From assembly GCA_023375785.1 (NCBI GenBank), contig SZWC01000824.1:253156-278534 (forward strand): DNA of 25,379 nucleotides, written 5' to 3'. The DNA is from Penium margaritaceum. Lineage: Eukaryota > Streptophyta > Zygnematophyceae > Desmidiales > Peniaceae. Made by a program: the position numbers and the translations under genes. This document shows, in pieces, positions 1-8,861 of the stretch; within the stretch, counting starts at the first letter, position 1; each line of letters opens with the position of its first letter. The notes beneath the pieces were generated by a model. That model was not told the origin of the DNA and made no database searches. It was given only the letters and a program-made list of their open reading frames with translations.

Positions 1-14
1 GCATGCGTGCATGC

Positions 15-49
<35 letters not shown>

Positions 50-62
50 CGTGTGTGTGTGA
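1..62. repeat. GT/GCAT dinucleotide microsatellite
   Basis: The window opens with GCATGCGTGCATGCGT followed by a nearly pure GT run, interrupted once by TTC. This is a simple-sequence repeat. The Cys-Val ORF that it would encode has no meaning. Confidence 0.95.
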
Positions 63-705
63 GTGCTTATGTACACTTGGATGTCCAGTGTGCCACCTTC
101 CTCCCAAAGTTTGCTTGCATGTTCTCCCTGATGTGTCATGCAGAATATGTGTGCGTGGTAGCCAAAATTCTACCACCTTGATGAGTCCTGCATTGTGATC
201 AGAGATGAGCACAAAACCTGAGTGTGCAATTGTTGAGTATGCACTGACAAGTTGATCATAAAAGAACTGCCAGGAAGCCTGGTCTGTGCTCGGGATGAAC
301 AACCACTACATTGGAGTGGCATGGACCTTGGTTTAATGAAATCGGGCCACAAGCATGTGGTATTTACTCACAAAGGTTCCATCCATGGCTTGGAGAGATC
401 CCTGCCCATGCGTAGAGCTTCATGTGCAATAAAATTCCACTTGAACTTTTTGTGTGCATCTATCCTTTTAGTGACGTGTGTTGCCAGGTCAACCTGCTTG
501 AGTTGAAAGAGAAAATTGACATGAATTGAATTACCTGTTCAGGGCACGTGATGTGCCTGAAGGTCACAGAATATGTATATGTAATACCTCTTTGTGATAT
601 GCCAAGGAAACATGGCCCACATCTTGGATTAGTTTCCCATGATTGAAGCCTGGGCTAGAAACCGCTTCCAGTAGGCGTTGTGTTGTTGACCAGGATGCCC
701 GCCTA
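63..705. other. No recognised gene; short broken minus-strand reading frames
   Basis: I see no recognisable protein here. On the minus strand a few coding-like patches exist, for example around 380-500, where a stretch reads with residues such as RIDAHKKFKWNFIAHEALRM, but stops break them repeatedly. They may continue the decayed frame at 706-1167, since they lie downstream of the same primer-binding site. I saw no RNA gene or repeat beyond the GT tract. Confidence 0.4.
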
Positions 706-1167
706 TTCCTCAATGATCACCTGAATTTCCGCAGGAGTGGTTGTGAGATCGTGGTGCATCGTGTCAAAAACATTGCATGCAATCCATTTTGTTGACCTTG
801 CATGGTTCCCACGTACCACGGCCAGTGTGTAGTAGTTGCCGTTGGTAACGCGATTGATCTTGAAATACCTTAGCTTTGAGCTAACCTCAGCCTGCGCAAT
901 CTATGCACACCTACAAATTCTTGCTTGGGCACACCTTATTTCAAAGCGGGCAGGTTCCCTTTGCAGCCAATTAAAGATGAAATGATGCGCAACGACATAG
1001 TCCTCCACCCAGTTGCAACATGCCTCCATGAGGCCGTCCATTTCACCCTCAATGATTTCCTTGATGGCCTTCTTCTTGCTGTCCACGAGATCCATCCCAT
1101 CGTTGGAGGTATCTCTAGTATGTGGCAAAGTGGGAAAGTGATATGGATGTGTAATGTTGAAAGCCAA
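706..1167 (-). pseudogene. Unrecognised reading-frame remnant downstream of a PBS
   Basis: On the minus strand one frame runs from about 1167 to the stop at 703-705, about 154 codons with only one internal stop (TAG, 901-903). The first part is acidic and helical, with motifs such as KEIIEGEMDGLMEACCNW. The second part, after the stop, contains KINRVTNGNYYTLAVVRGNH and TKWIACNVFDTMHHDL, and its composition looks like real protein. I do not recognise the family. The frame lies about 100 bases downstream of a primer-binding site, so it could be the 5' coding part (gag position) of an LTR element, or an exon of a host gene. There is no ATG at the listed start, so the true start is unknown. Confidence 0.4.
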
Positions 1168-1270
1168 GAAAAAACGATTTTAGAAAATACAAGAACAAAC
1201 AGTTACCATAGGAGTACGATCCAAGAAAGCTAACAAGACGACAAGTGAATACACGTTACAATAACAAGGA

Positions 1271-1283
1271 GGCTCTGATACCC
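1271..1283 (-). promoter_or_regulatory. Primer-binding site (initiator-Met tRNA type)
   Basis: On the minus strand the sequence reads GGGTATCAGAGCC. Plant LTR retrotransposons primed by tRNA-iMet carry TGGTATCAGAGCC, so 12 of 13 bases agree. It lies 7 bases downstream (minus strand) of the proposed LTR end at 1291, the normal LTR-PBS spacing. It implies that an element's internal region extends from here toward position 1. Confidence 0.72.
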
Positions 1284-1318
1284 CCAATTTTGCCGTGCTG
1301 CAGGATTATTCCGCACTT

Positions 1319-1400
1319 GCCTTGTTCTGCGTTTCCCTTGTTCCGCGCCTACCTTGCTCCGCGCAATCTTCTGCTCCGCACTGCTTTTGGCTCCGCGCTT
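1319..1400 (-). repeat. Clustered short GCGCGGA(G/A)CAAGG-like repeats in the LTR
   Basis: Several variants of a roughly 13-base motif occur within 80 bases. On the plus strand they read CCTTGTTCTGCG, CCTTGTTCCGCGC, CCTTGCTCCGCGC, CTGCTCCGCAC and GGCTCCGCGC. Such arrays in LTRs often bind transcription factors. Here that role is inference. Confidence 0.55.
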
Positions 1401-1885
1401 TCCACGGATCTCAGGCTTCTAATGCAGATGATCAGGGCCAAGGTTTCTCCGCGGCTACTACCTAGAAGTGTTGTTCCTGCTCAACCAACCCTATGACCCA
1501 CAAGACTGACCTACATGCAAGAGCCTCACCGATGAGTGATACTCTGCGGTGCACTTCTTGCCTCATGCGAGCCTGCCACCTTGTGGCCTCCAGCTCCTCT
1601 CCGCAGAACCCCATTCCACGGCCGTGGGCAAGCAAGGGTGCCGCCAGCAGTTCACCTCAGCCCGAGCTTGGTCTCTCACACATGCAGTCCGCTAACCGCG
1701 GGCAGGACACTCAAGGGAACTGGGAGGAAGGGGAGTGGAACGATGAGGGCACAGATGAGAGCGGGTAAATCTCTTTGATCATAGGGCGTAGGGTACATGG
1801 ACAGCGGAGTTCTGATCAATCAACAATTGAGAGTGCGAGACTGCAAGTCCACCTCAGCTACCGCTACCTAGGCCTTATCTACTCG

Positions 1886-1989
1886 GGACTCCGCACGGCC
1901 CGTCTACACGCCGTGGGTCTCGTCCCTCACACATTATCCTCTATCATCCTGATTGGACTCCACGCAGTATGTCTACACACCGTGGGTCT
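1886..1989 (-). repeat. Pair of 35-base direct repeats inside the LTR
   Basis: Copies lie at 1886-1920 and 1955-1989. Both begin GGACTCC and end CCGTGGGTCT on the plus strand, and both share GTCTACAC in the middle. They differ mainly in a 9-base block. The repeat period is 69 bases. Confidence 0.75.
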
Positions 1990-2241
1990 TTTCCGCAATC
2001 ACACAAGGGAACATTCTTCTTTTGTCTCTACTGGGTGTCCTCTTCTACATCCGCGGCTCATGCGCACGGACCTCGTGTTCTTCCTTGAATCTTTGTTCTT
2101 CCACAGTGCGTCCTCCAGATGTTTCTCCTTGATTGATGCAGTGATCCTTGGTGCTGATTGGCTCCTGCTCCCCTGACTGCTACGTGTGTCCGCTGTTCTG
2201 TTTGATTGATTTCGTGATTGTGCTTCCTCCTGCGGTCCGCA

Positions 2242-2257
2242 CTTGTTCCTTCCCCAC
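2242..2257 (-). promoter_or_regulatory. Candidate polypurine tract
   Basis: On the minus strand GGTGGGGAAGGAACAAG directly precedes the proposed LTR start (TGCGG). This is the expected site for plus-strand DNA priming. The tract holds one pyrimidine near its end, so the exact edge is uncertain. Confidence 0.5.
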
Positions 2258-2303
2258 CGCAGATCTAGCTGTTGCTTTTTCCTGCCCTTTCATGGCTTCC
2301 TCA

Positions 2304-2637
2304 TCAAGCGCTTGAGATAGGCGTAGGGAAGTTGCCGCAGATGACAATGTCAACCTGCGGCAGCTTCCCGTCAGTCATCCCATCTCCTTTGCCACTGGAC
2401 TCCGCACTATCCCATGCTCGACCGCCCTTGCCGCGGGAGCCAGCGTTCCTTGCGTGGATCCAGTCTTGGATGGCTCTCTTCCTCCGCGGATTGACCTTTT
2501 TGCGGATCAGCGGCAGGAACCCGCGTGACATTGATGCCCCCAACCCCCCTTTTTTCAAGACTCTGTCCCAGAGTTTTTTTGCAGGACTAGCATATGAACC
2601 TTTCGAGAGGTCCAGGGCGGTTCCGCTCCTGGCATGG
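2304..2637 (-). pseudogene. Tail of the zinc-module polyprotein
   Basis: Past TGA 2638-2640 the same phase completes the last Cys pair and shows another Cys-x2-Cys near 2581-2592, with TAG 2587-2589 between the cysteines. The next 40 codons are open in this phase. The alternative phase, entered near the A7 run at 2574-2580 (minus strand), stays open to 2304 and looks more protein-like: basic, with IRKKVNPRRKRAIQDW and ending in DIVICGNFPTPISSA. A frameshift at the homopolymer is therefore likely. No domain is recognised. Confidence 0.5.
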
Positions 2638-3738
2638 TCAGCAGTATTTCTCCACATCCCCTCCCTCTTGCTGATACTTTTCCGTGCATCCGCTGTGGAC
2701 AAAGAGTCTGCACCCTTCGCACTGCGCCCCGATTGTAGGTGCTTCTTCACTCATAGGGCGTTTGCACGAGGAGCAGTGTGGCATTCGCTCGTATCTCCTG
2801 CAGCAAGTACAGTGGTAGATTACCTTTCCTTCCTCGCTCCTCCCTACCTCCGTGGCACATTTCTCAAGGGAAAACTGCCCACAATGCTCGCAGAGGATGA
2901 TCATCCCGTACAGCTGGCCCATGCATTCATCCCCAATGGAGAGGCGGAGCAGGTCGGGGTCCTTCCTTTTGCCCTTCTGCGACTTTGTTTGGCAACGGCT
3001 GCAGATCCAGATTCCCTCCTTCCCCCGTCCTCCACACCGCAGGTGACACATTTTCTTACACATTCCGCATGATTTGCCAAACTCCTCCAGGTCCGCCTCG
3101 CATCCCCCGCATAGTGGCGCCAAGGTGCTTTGGTCAAACACAAACGCGCCGCCCTCTTCCATGAGTGCTTCGTCCACACACCTGTGGCAGTGTTTGGCCC
3201 ATGGTAAGCTGCCTGTGACCAAGCACTCCTGATGGTTGATTCCGTCGCAGTTAGTGCAGCTTTCACCTTCTTGTATGGTTTTCATGTAATTGGGGCACTT
3301 CGCGGTGAGGGGCACTTCCTCCGATGGACCTTGCTCTTCTTCGTTCTCCGTCTCCACCTCCTCTCCCTCTTCGTTCACCCGGGGCGGTTTCTGGACTCCG
3401 CGCTGCCTTTCCATATCTTGGGTGCATCTCCCGCATACCTTGGATCCGCTCCGTCTTCTGTCCTCATCCTGCGGTTGTTCTAGGCATCGTTCACATATTT
3501 TGTGGAGGCAGACTTTGCAGTCTGTCACCGTCTGTCCCTAGCTGTGCCCGCATTGGGCACATGTCTTGTTCTCCTTCTCCTTCCGTGCCCAGTCCGCGTC
3601 CGCCAGCCGGCCTTCCTCCTGCCACCGTCTCATGGTGGCCCCAGAGACAGTGCGTGGTCCTTGCCGCGCTCTTGCTTGCTCCTCCTCTTCCTCCTCTTCT
3701 TCCTCCTCTTCCTCCCCAGGATCTCATTGTCCGCGCGC
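2638..3738 (-). pseudogene. Tandem PHD/RING-like zinc-finger array
   Basis: A poly-Glu stretch (about 3672-3716) precedes five further Cys/His modules. A (3424-3561): CAQC, CKVC, CERC, CGRC, with TAG 3538-3540 inside. B (3178-3297): first pair degraded to CPNY, then CTNC-x4-H-x2-C-x11-C-x2-C, a PHD core. C (2992-3111): C-x2-C-x10-C-x2-C-x4-H-x2-C-x11-C-x2-C, a textbook C4HC3 PHD finger with the conserved Trp before the last pair (IWICSRC). D (2800-2925): an incomplete module around CEHC and CTCC. E (2632-2775): C-x2-C-x14-C-x2-C-x4-H-x2-C, whose last C-x2-C is crossed by TGA 2638-2640. PHD fingers of known families bind histone H3 tails. The array reads in phase with the integrase C-terminus. 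Confidence 0.85.
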
Positions 3739-4173
3739 CTACCCTCCTCCCGAGCCTGGTCCTCCCCCGTCTTCCTCATCCTTCTTCTTGACTTCTTTCT
3801 CCTTGGCCTGGTTCATGCACTTCAGGCAGGTACGGTTCAGTCCGATGCAGCTCTTCATGTTCCCCTGATGGGCCGGATTGCCGCAGACGTGGCATACGAC
3901 TTTCAGGAGCGGCTCCGCCGGGAGGTTGTCCCCGCACCACACACAAGGGCCTATGTATTTGGCCAGCTCACGGGGGCTCATGGGTGCACCCCTCCGCGGA
4001 TTGGCTGCGGGTGCTGTCGTGGTCTCTTCTCCGGTGGCCATCTGTGGCTGCTCTTGTTGTCTCTGCTGTTCCGGCTGCAGGCCCCCGCGTCCTTTTATTC
4101 GCCGCTGTCGCTCCGCCTGCACCTCTTTTGCGGACACTTCCTCCATGTCAAAGCCCTCCTCTGGTTCGACTGC
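3739..4173 (-). pseudogene. First PHD-like zinc module, fused downstream of integrase
   Basis: In phase with the integrase C-terminus, a Gln/Arg/Glu-rich linker leads into a Cys/His cluster at 3817-3945. The pattern is C-x2-C-x13-C-x2-C-x4-H-x6-C-x6-C-x2-C, seen as CVWCGDNLPAEPLLKVVC, HVCGNPAHQGN and RTCLKC. This is a PHD-like arrangement with a wider spacing after the His. A lysine/glutamate patch (KEKEVKKKDEEDGG) follows. The stop is TAG 3739-3741, after which the same phase continues with a second stop at 3724-3726 and a long acidic poly-Glu tract. Confidence 0.78.
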
Positions 4174-4719
4174 CTAAGGCTCCTGGCTCCACTCCTGCTC
4201 CTGCTCCGACACCTGTGTCTCGCACTGCTCCAGCACCTCTTCCGCTTTCCATCCTCTCGAACCCTTGCGTTCCGCAAGCGGGGGTAGTTCTCCACCTGTT
4301 CCGGGGATGTGCGTCTTCCAGGCCGGAGGTAAGAGCACAAATTTAGTGGCCGGGTAGCTGCGGTTGCTGAATCTTTCCGGTCCCTCCAACCAGTGATGTC
4401 CGGCGTCCACGCTGGCCACACGATACACCTCCCACGCCTCTCCGGCTTCACGCCCTGTGCCTGGAAAGGGGCGGAGATAGACCAGGTTCCCCTCCTTGAT
4501 TGGCCCGTGGTTGAGCCGCTGGTTGGCAGCATCGCATTTGCGCCAAGCCGATACAGAGCCCTGCAGCCTCGCTTTTGCGTGTACCGCCTTTGTTCTTTGG
4601 CAGCGCTCCTGGAACCACTCTTGTACTTCCTGGTCTTTGGCAGCCTTCCACTCCTCCTCCAAGAGTCCGTCCTGTTTTTCCTCCTGGTCTAGGGGTAGCC
4701 GCAGTGGCTTCTGCGTCAT
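4174..4719 (-). pseudogene. Integrase C-terminal SH3-like region
   Basis: This is in the second minus-strand phase. Charged helices (EEEWKAAKDQEVQEWFQERC) are followed by HGPIKEGNLVYLRPFPGTG, EAWEVYRVASVDAGHHWLEG and RFSNRSYPATKFVLLPP. This resembles the beta-barrel C-terminal domain after the gypsy integrase core, where G-D/N-L-V-x-L starts the barrel. No chromodomain is visible. The frame ends at TAG 4174-4176 but goes on in phase into the zinc-module region, so the zinc modules appear to be a direct C-terminal extension of integrase. Confidence 0.8.
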
Positions 4720-6209
4720 GCCCAGGGCTGCGCGCGGAGGTTGTCGAAGGAGGAGGAGGTGTGGAAAGAATGATGAAGTGTGCCGTCTTCTTCAGAGTTT
4801 TCCCCCCAGTCGTTGTTCTCCGCCGTCGCCACCGCTTGCTTCAAAATGTCGTGCAACCTCTCCACCTGACCCTGGGACTCAGGTTTGTACCGCCCTGAGT
4901 GCACATGCTGCACGCCCCACTCCGCGAGCTCATCGCGGAATGCTCCCATGAATTCGGTGCTGTTGTCGCTATGCACCACGCTGCACCCCCAAAATCAGTA
5001 GAAGATCTCTTCCCGGATGAAGCGTGCAGCCCGGCTTGAGGACTTGTCGGGAACTGCGCGGACCCATATGTACTTCATGAAGTGGTCCACCACGGCAATC
5101 CAGTATCTGTCCCCGTGGGCGCAGCGAGGCCGTGGCCCGTGGAAGTCGATAATGATCCGCTCCAGGGGCTCATCAATGGGAGAGGGCAGGAAGAGCGGCA
5201 TGTCCCGCGGCGTGATCTTACGGCTCCGTTCACAGGGGGCGCATTGCTGCACCACCTCTTTGAGCAGTGCCGCAAGGTTTGGCACGTCCAAGATAGGGGT
5301 CAGGCAATCCTTGAGGGCCTGCATGACGGAGTGGTGATGGCGGTGGTATGTCTCGATCACGGCCTTCTGCAAGGTGGACGGCGGTACCCACAAGATCCGC
5401 GGCGTGACCCGCCAGAGACGACCTTCCTCCCAAGCGTACTGCTCAAATAGGCGGACGAGGTCGTCCTTCTTCTGCCTGTTGAATTCCATCCCCACCGTGT
5501 TCTCCAGGGCCTTGTACACTTTCTGCGCTTTCGCTTTCTGCCACTCCCTGGTATTGGCGCGGAGGAGAATGTGGGCCGTCTGCCAAATTCGCCACTCCTG
5601 CGTCTCCACTGGCCCCTTTGGCTTTCCCGCCCTTTCCGCAGCAGCTTCCCCCAGCTTCTTCTTTGTCTCCGGCTCCTTCCCTGGTAGCCCCCTTGCCCGC
5701 CTCTTGTCCTGCTCCGCGTTCATGACCTGCAGTCGCCGTCGGTTCTCCTCATCGTAGACAGGGGGTTCCCTGTCCCAGCTTTCCGGTGCTGGGAAGAGAC
5801 GGAGAATGCCCACTGTGTGGAGCTCTCCTTCATTCCACTGGTCTCGCAGGCGTGTCTCTGGGGGTCCTCCATGGCGTTTCCCTCGTCCGTCACGGATTTC
5901 AATTGTCTCCGTCTCCTGTCGCCGTCATACTCTAGCCTCGGAGAGTCGCAGCAGACCTTGTCCCCTTGCAATGGGCCGCTCCTCGTCTTCTTGTGGTGAC
6001 TCACTGAGTTCCGAGAGTACCACCGCGCCGTTCTTTTTCATTGCTGCCACTCCTACCGTAGCCTCCCCTGGGACCCCTTCGCGCGGTACTGATGTGCTAG
6101 CTCCCTCCAAGATAGGCCGGAGCTGGGCTGGGACCATGTCGACCAGCATTGGAATATTGCGGAATACCGCCAGGAGCAGCTCTGCTGCCTGAACGGTGTC
6201 CTGTTGGGC
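4716..6209 (-). pseudogene. Integrase: H2C2 zinc domain and DDE catalytic core
   Basis: After about 130 charged residues (5813 downward) the frame enters an integrase. The zinc-binding domain shows ETYHRHHHS, about 30 residues, then QQCAPCERSRKI. The core shows ERIIIDFHGPRPRCAHGDRYW (first Asp at 5145-5147), VVHSDNSTEF (second Asp at 4965-4967) and YKPESQGQVERLHDIL (Glu at 4860-4862). The spacing is Asp-59-Asp-34-Glu, close to Ty3/gypsy integrases. All three catalytic acids are present. Stops at 5925-5927 (TGA) and 4995-4997 (TGA) break the frame, the second inside the core. The frame ends at TGA 4716-4718, and the C-terminal part continues in another phase, so a single-base indel near 4720-4760 is likely. 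Confidence 0.93.
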
Positions 6210-6212
6210 CTA

Positions 6213-7059
6213 CGCCAGCTGTGTCAGGTTGATACTTGGGGAGGTGCCCTCCACCGGGGGTTGCTGCTTGCTACGCTTAGCGGAAGGTTCTCTAGGGGTA
6301 CTCTCCACCGCTCACTTCTCTTGACCCCGCTGGCGGGATGTCAGAGTTGTCTCCGCGGATCGGGCCTGTCCACCTGGGGTCGGCTCCTCGTGCGGAGTGG
6401 CCACACGGCTGACAGAGGCGACGTGGGATGGAGCAGCCTGTTTGCTGGCGGCAGCGGATGTCGCAGCCTTCTTGGTTGCCGCCGCCGCTACTGCCTGGAG
6501 CCTGGCCTGTCTACCCCGTGAAGCTTCTGACATTGTAGTTTGTGGCACATCCTTCCGGACCTCTTTTGCGGCCTGTTCTCCCTTCATTTTTTTCTTGGTC
6601 TTGTGCCCCTCCGTCGCTGCCTGCTCCTCCGCTGGTCTTTTCTCCTCGGCTCCCCTAGTCGCTACTGCTGCTGTTTCCGCCGCCATGCCCTTAGCCACTG
6701 TTTTTTTGTTTTCCACCTTTCCAGCCTTTCCTTATTCCGCTGCCACTGCTGCTGCTGCTGTTGCTTGTTCTGCCGCTTCGCTACGCTTGATCGTCGCTTC
6801 CTGTTCTGCTGCCGCTGCTTTTTCTGCCGCTGCCTGGGCTGTCGCCTCCCTCCGCATGGCCGCTTCCTCTTGTTCTGCTGCCGCAGGTTTAAGTGTTGCT
6901 TGATCCGCTGTTGCCTTGCGTTCCGCTTCCACCTGTACCTCGGCTACAAGCTCCGCTGCTACTTGTTTCGCGGCTGCTTCTGCTTCTTTCCTCTGCTCCT
7001 CCTCCTCCTCTTGTTGCCACAATGCCTGCAACTTGTCTCGCGTCTGTGTGAGCTCCGGG
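6213..7059 (-). pseudogene. Ala/Glu/Lys-rich coiled-coil region before integrase
   Basis: The same frame continues with a very Ala/Glu/Gln/Lys-rich stretch (QQEEEEEQRKEAEAAAKQVA and similar), which predicts a long coiled coil or charged helix. A basic segment, KKKMKGEQAAKEVRK, follows. Two stops interrupt it, TAA at 6732-6734 and TGA at 6312-6314, and TAG at 6210-6212 closes it; the frame itself is kept through all three. No enzyme motif is visible. A role in multimerisation or nuclear targeting is possible but is only inference. Confidence 0.65.
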
Positions 7060-8459
7060 GATTCCTCGAGGTACTCTTGGGCCTCCTCTGCTTCAACGAC
7101 AGTGCGGCTCTTCTCCTCCCTGCATACTTCCGCGGCTTCTTGAACCCAGTGTCGCACCGCCTCCTCCCTCAGAGACTGGCTCGCTTGACTGACCGCTGCC
7201 CATAGTTTGCCCGTCACCGTGGTTGCAATCCAGTGGCGTGTTACCCCTTCTAGGGTCAAGCGCCAGTAGTTCTTGATGGCCGCGTACCAGCCGTCGCATT
7301 GTCGTTCTGCCGCGGTGATGCCTGCCATCTCTTGGGGCGTGTATTGTGTTCCCCATCTGGCGGCGGTGGCTCGCAGCAAGTAGCCCCACCTCCACAACTT
7401 GGCCGCGGATTTTTTGTACGGCGCCTCTGCCGTTCCTGATGGCATCTGTTGGACATGGTAGATGGTGAGGGCCCGGGCTCGTTCCTGGAGGAGATGCATG
7501 TAGCGTCGCGTAGGGTCCTTTCTTTGGTCCCGGCGCACCTGGAACCACCACTTGCGGGCGGCGTTTACATAGGGATCCGGCCGGTTCGTGCCAAGGAATT
7601 CCGCTACACCCGCCATGTCGTGTGCTTGCTCCAAGTGAAGGTTCAGGATGTCGCGGAGCGCAGTGATGAGCCGCTCCGCGCCGGCCGTTTCCAGTAGCAG
7701 CTCCTGTCGCCCATGCTGCCCAAGGGCCAGAGCACCCTTGGCGGCACCCTTCAAGGCCACGTGCCAAGCTTGATCAAAGAAGGATTCCGCCAGGTTTTCG
7801 CGGACCGCCTCCGGGAGCTTGGCTTGTAGGTGTAGTATGACACTGCTGACCATGTCCAGCAGACGAGCAGCCCTGGGTTGATCTCCGGTGTCACCAGAGC
7901 TCTCTTCATCCAGACGGGTCCGCGCGCCTTCCATCACCGTTCCTGCGCTGAGCAGGGGGCGCTGTGTTTCCTTGGTTGGGCTGCCTTTCAAGGCCGGTGG
8001 AGAATAGGAGTGCGCGGTGGGTGCGGAAGGGCCAGGTGGCGGTGGCACGCCAGCCGGTGCCGTCGGTGCGGTTTCTGTTGCTGGGGGTACAGCCGCTAAT
8101 GATTCCGCCCCTGCAGGGGGTTGTCCTGGCGTTGGAGTCATGGCAGGGGTTGGTCGTGGCACAGCCATTGCTGCAGGGGATGTTGACCTGTGCGTCGCGG
8201 AACGTCCTGCGCCGGCAGCAGGTGTCACGGCCTGGCCCATAGAGTCCCTACGCAACTGCCGTCTCGATGTGCCACCCTCCCGCATTGGAGGCGCGGTCTC
8301 CGCACTGGAAGGGCGAGCCATTTGGGAGGCTGCTCCGTGGTTCAAACCTGAGCTGCGTGTGATGAGTCGGGTGAACTGAGTATCGGTACCAGTCGGTGCA
8401 GTAACCATGGGAGAAGAGGATGAGAGTGGGCGAGGCAAAGTAAAAAGCGGGGTGAAAGA
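7060..8459 (-). pseudogene. Pro/Ser/Thr-rich segment followed by unknown helical Trp-rich domain
   Basis: Directly after the protease and in frame, about 200 residues are Pro/Ala/Thr/Ser-rich (for example AGVPPPPGPSAPTAHSYSPP) and probably disordered. From about 7860 a 250-residue helical region begins with LLDMVSSVILHLQAKLPEAV. It contains several Trp-based motifs, including ARKWWFQVRRDQRKDP, KLWRWGYLLRATAARWGTQY, WYAAIKNYWRLTLEG and VRHWVQEAAEVCREE. I cannot assign it to a family. Size and helicity would suit a capsid/gag-like or nucleic-acid-binding domain, but I see no CCHC knuckle. There is no stop in the whole stretch, which argues it was under selection until recently. Confidence 0.7.
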
Positions 8460-8858
8460 ACGGACGCCGGAATTCGAAATGAGGCTGAGAACACCGGCAC
8501 CCAACAATACATCGGCTTGTCGCGGCGCGAGCCAGTCCGCCGCCAGGAGCATGTCATACGCCCGCACGTCACACACCTAGACCGTTTGTGGTGCATGAAC
8601 GTTTGCCACCTGCATGGGTAAAGCCGCGATCTGGCCGATGGGTGCGTTGATGGCTCCAGTGGAGATGGAGAAGCGGAGACGGGTGGGTTCGAGAAGGTGA
8701 AGGATGTTCAGGGTGGAGACCATGCGCAGCGCAATTGTGGTATGTGTGGCACCAGTGTCCACGATAGCCACGAATTTGCGACCGCACACCCATACATAAC
8801 ACCATGCCACGTGGACCTTAACATGCGCGGGTAGTCTGGGAATCATGGGAGTAGGAGC
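8460..8858 (-). pseudogene. Retropepsin-like aspartic protease domain
   Basis: The active-site motif is VAIVDTGATHTTIAL, with the catalytic Asp at 8757-8759 preceded by a hydrophobic strand (CGRKFVAIV). A flap-like segment follows (STGAINAPIGQIAALPMQV). The C-terminal signature is YDMLLAADWLAPRQADVLLG, which corresponds to the ILGxDWL block of Ty3/gypsy proteases. A TAG at 8577-8579 separates flap and C-terminal block but the frame is unchanged. The family processes the polyprotein as a homodimer. Its position is odd: canonical gypsy order is gag-PR-RT-RH-IN, whereas here it follows RNase H. It could be a relocated protease or a second, duplicated one; the truncated 5' side prevents deciding. 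Confidence 0.82.
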
Positions 8859-8861
8859 TCA

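Larger units (their letters stand above)
1291..2241 (-). repeat. Candidate long terminal repeat, about 951 bp
   Basis: On the minus strand the segment starts TGCGGACCGCAGG at 2241 and ends CCTGCAGCACGGCA at 1291. This gives the TG...CA ends of an LTR and a short imperfect terminal inverted repeat (TGC...GCAGG). A purine-rich tract lies immediately upstream (2242-2257) and a tRNA-iMet primer-binding site immediately downstream (1271-1283). It has no convincing coding capacity. It contains two internal repeat groups: clustered GCGCGGA(G/A)CAAGG-like motifs near 1319-1400 and a 35-base pair of direct repeats at 1886-1920 and 1955-1989. A second LTR copy is not visible in the window, so the boundaries rest on the flanking signals alone. 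It is most likely the 3' LTR of the 2.3-10.2 kb element. Confidence 0.62.

Noticed and set aside
7-198. Small ORF starting with a Cys-Val repeat
   Set aside because: It is a translation of the GT microsatellite.
1271-1283. Plus-strand match to the 3' end of a tRNA-iMet gene
   Set aside because: Only the terminal bases match; there are no arms or anticodon. A primer-binding site on the minus strand explains it better.
2272-3072. Long plus-strand ORF (266 codons)
   Set aside because: It lies opposite the zinc-module frame, has no domain, and is open only because the region is GC-rich.
3502-4287. Long plus-strand ORF (261 codons)
   Set aside because: Shadow of the minus-strand zinc-module and integrase C-terminal frame. 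Its Leu/Ser-rich composition comes from antisense of Glu/Lys-rich coding.
6540-7205. Plus-strand Leu/Cys/Phe-rich ORF resembling a membrane protein
   Set aside because: It is the antisense of the Ala/Glu/Lys coiled-coil coding region; the hydrophobic look is an artefact of that composition.
7093-7767. Minus-strand ORF of 224 codons
   Set aside because: Wrong phase inside the polyprotein region; Gly/Arg/His-rich with no domain, overlapping the better supported frame.
8577-8579. Programmed stop-codon readthrough in the polyprotein
   Set aside because: There are about 13 stops of all three kinds spread over the coding region, plus lost catalytic residues, so random decay is the simpler reading.
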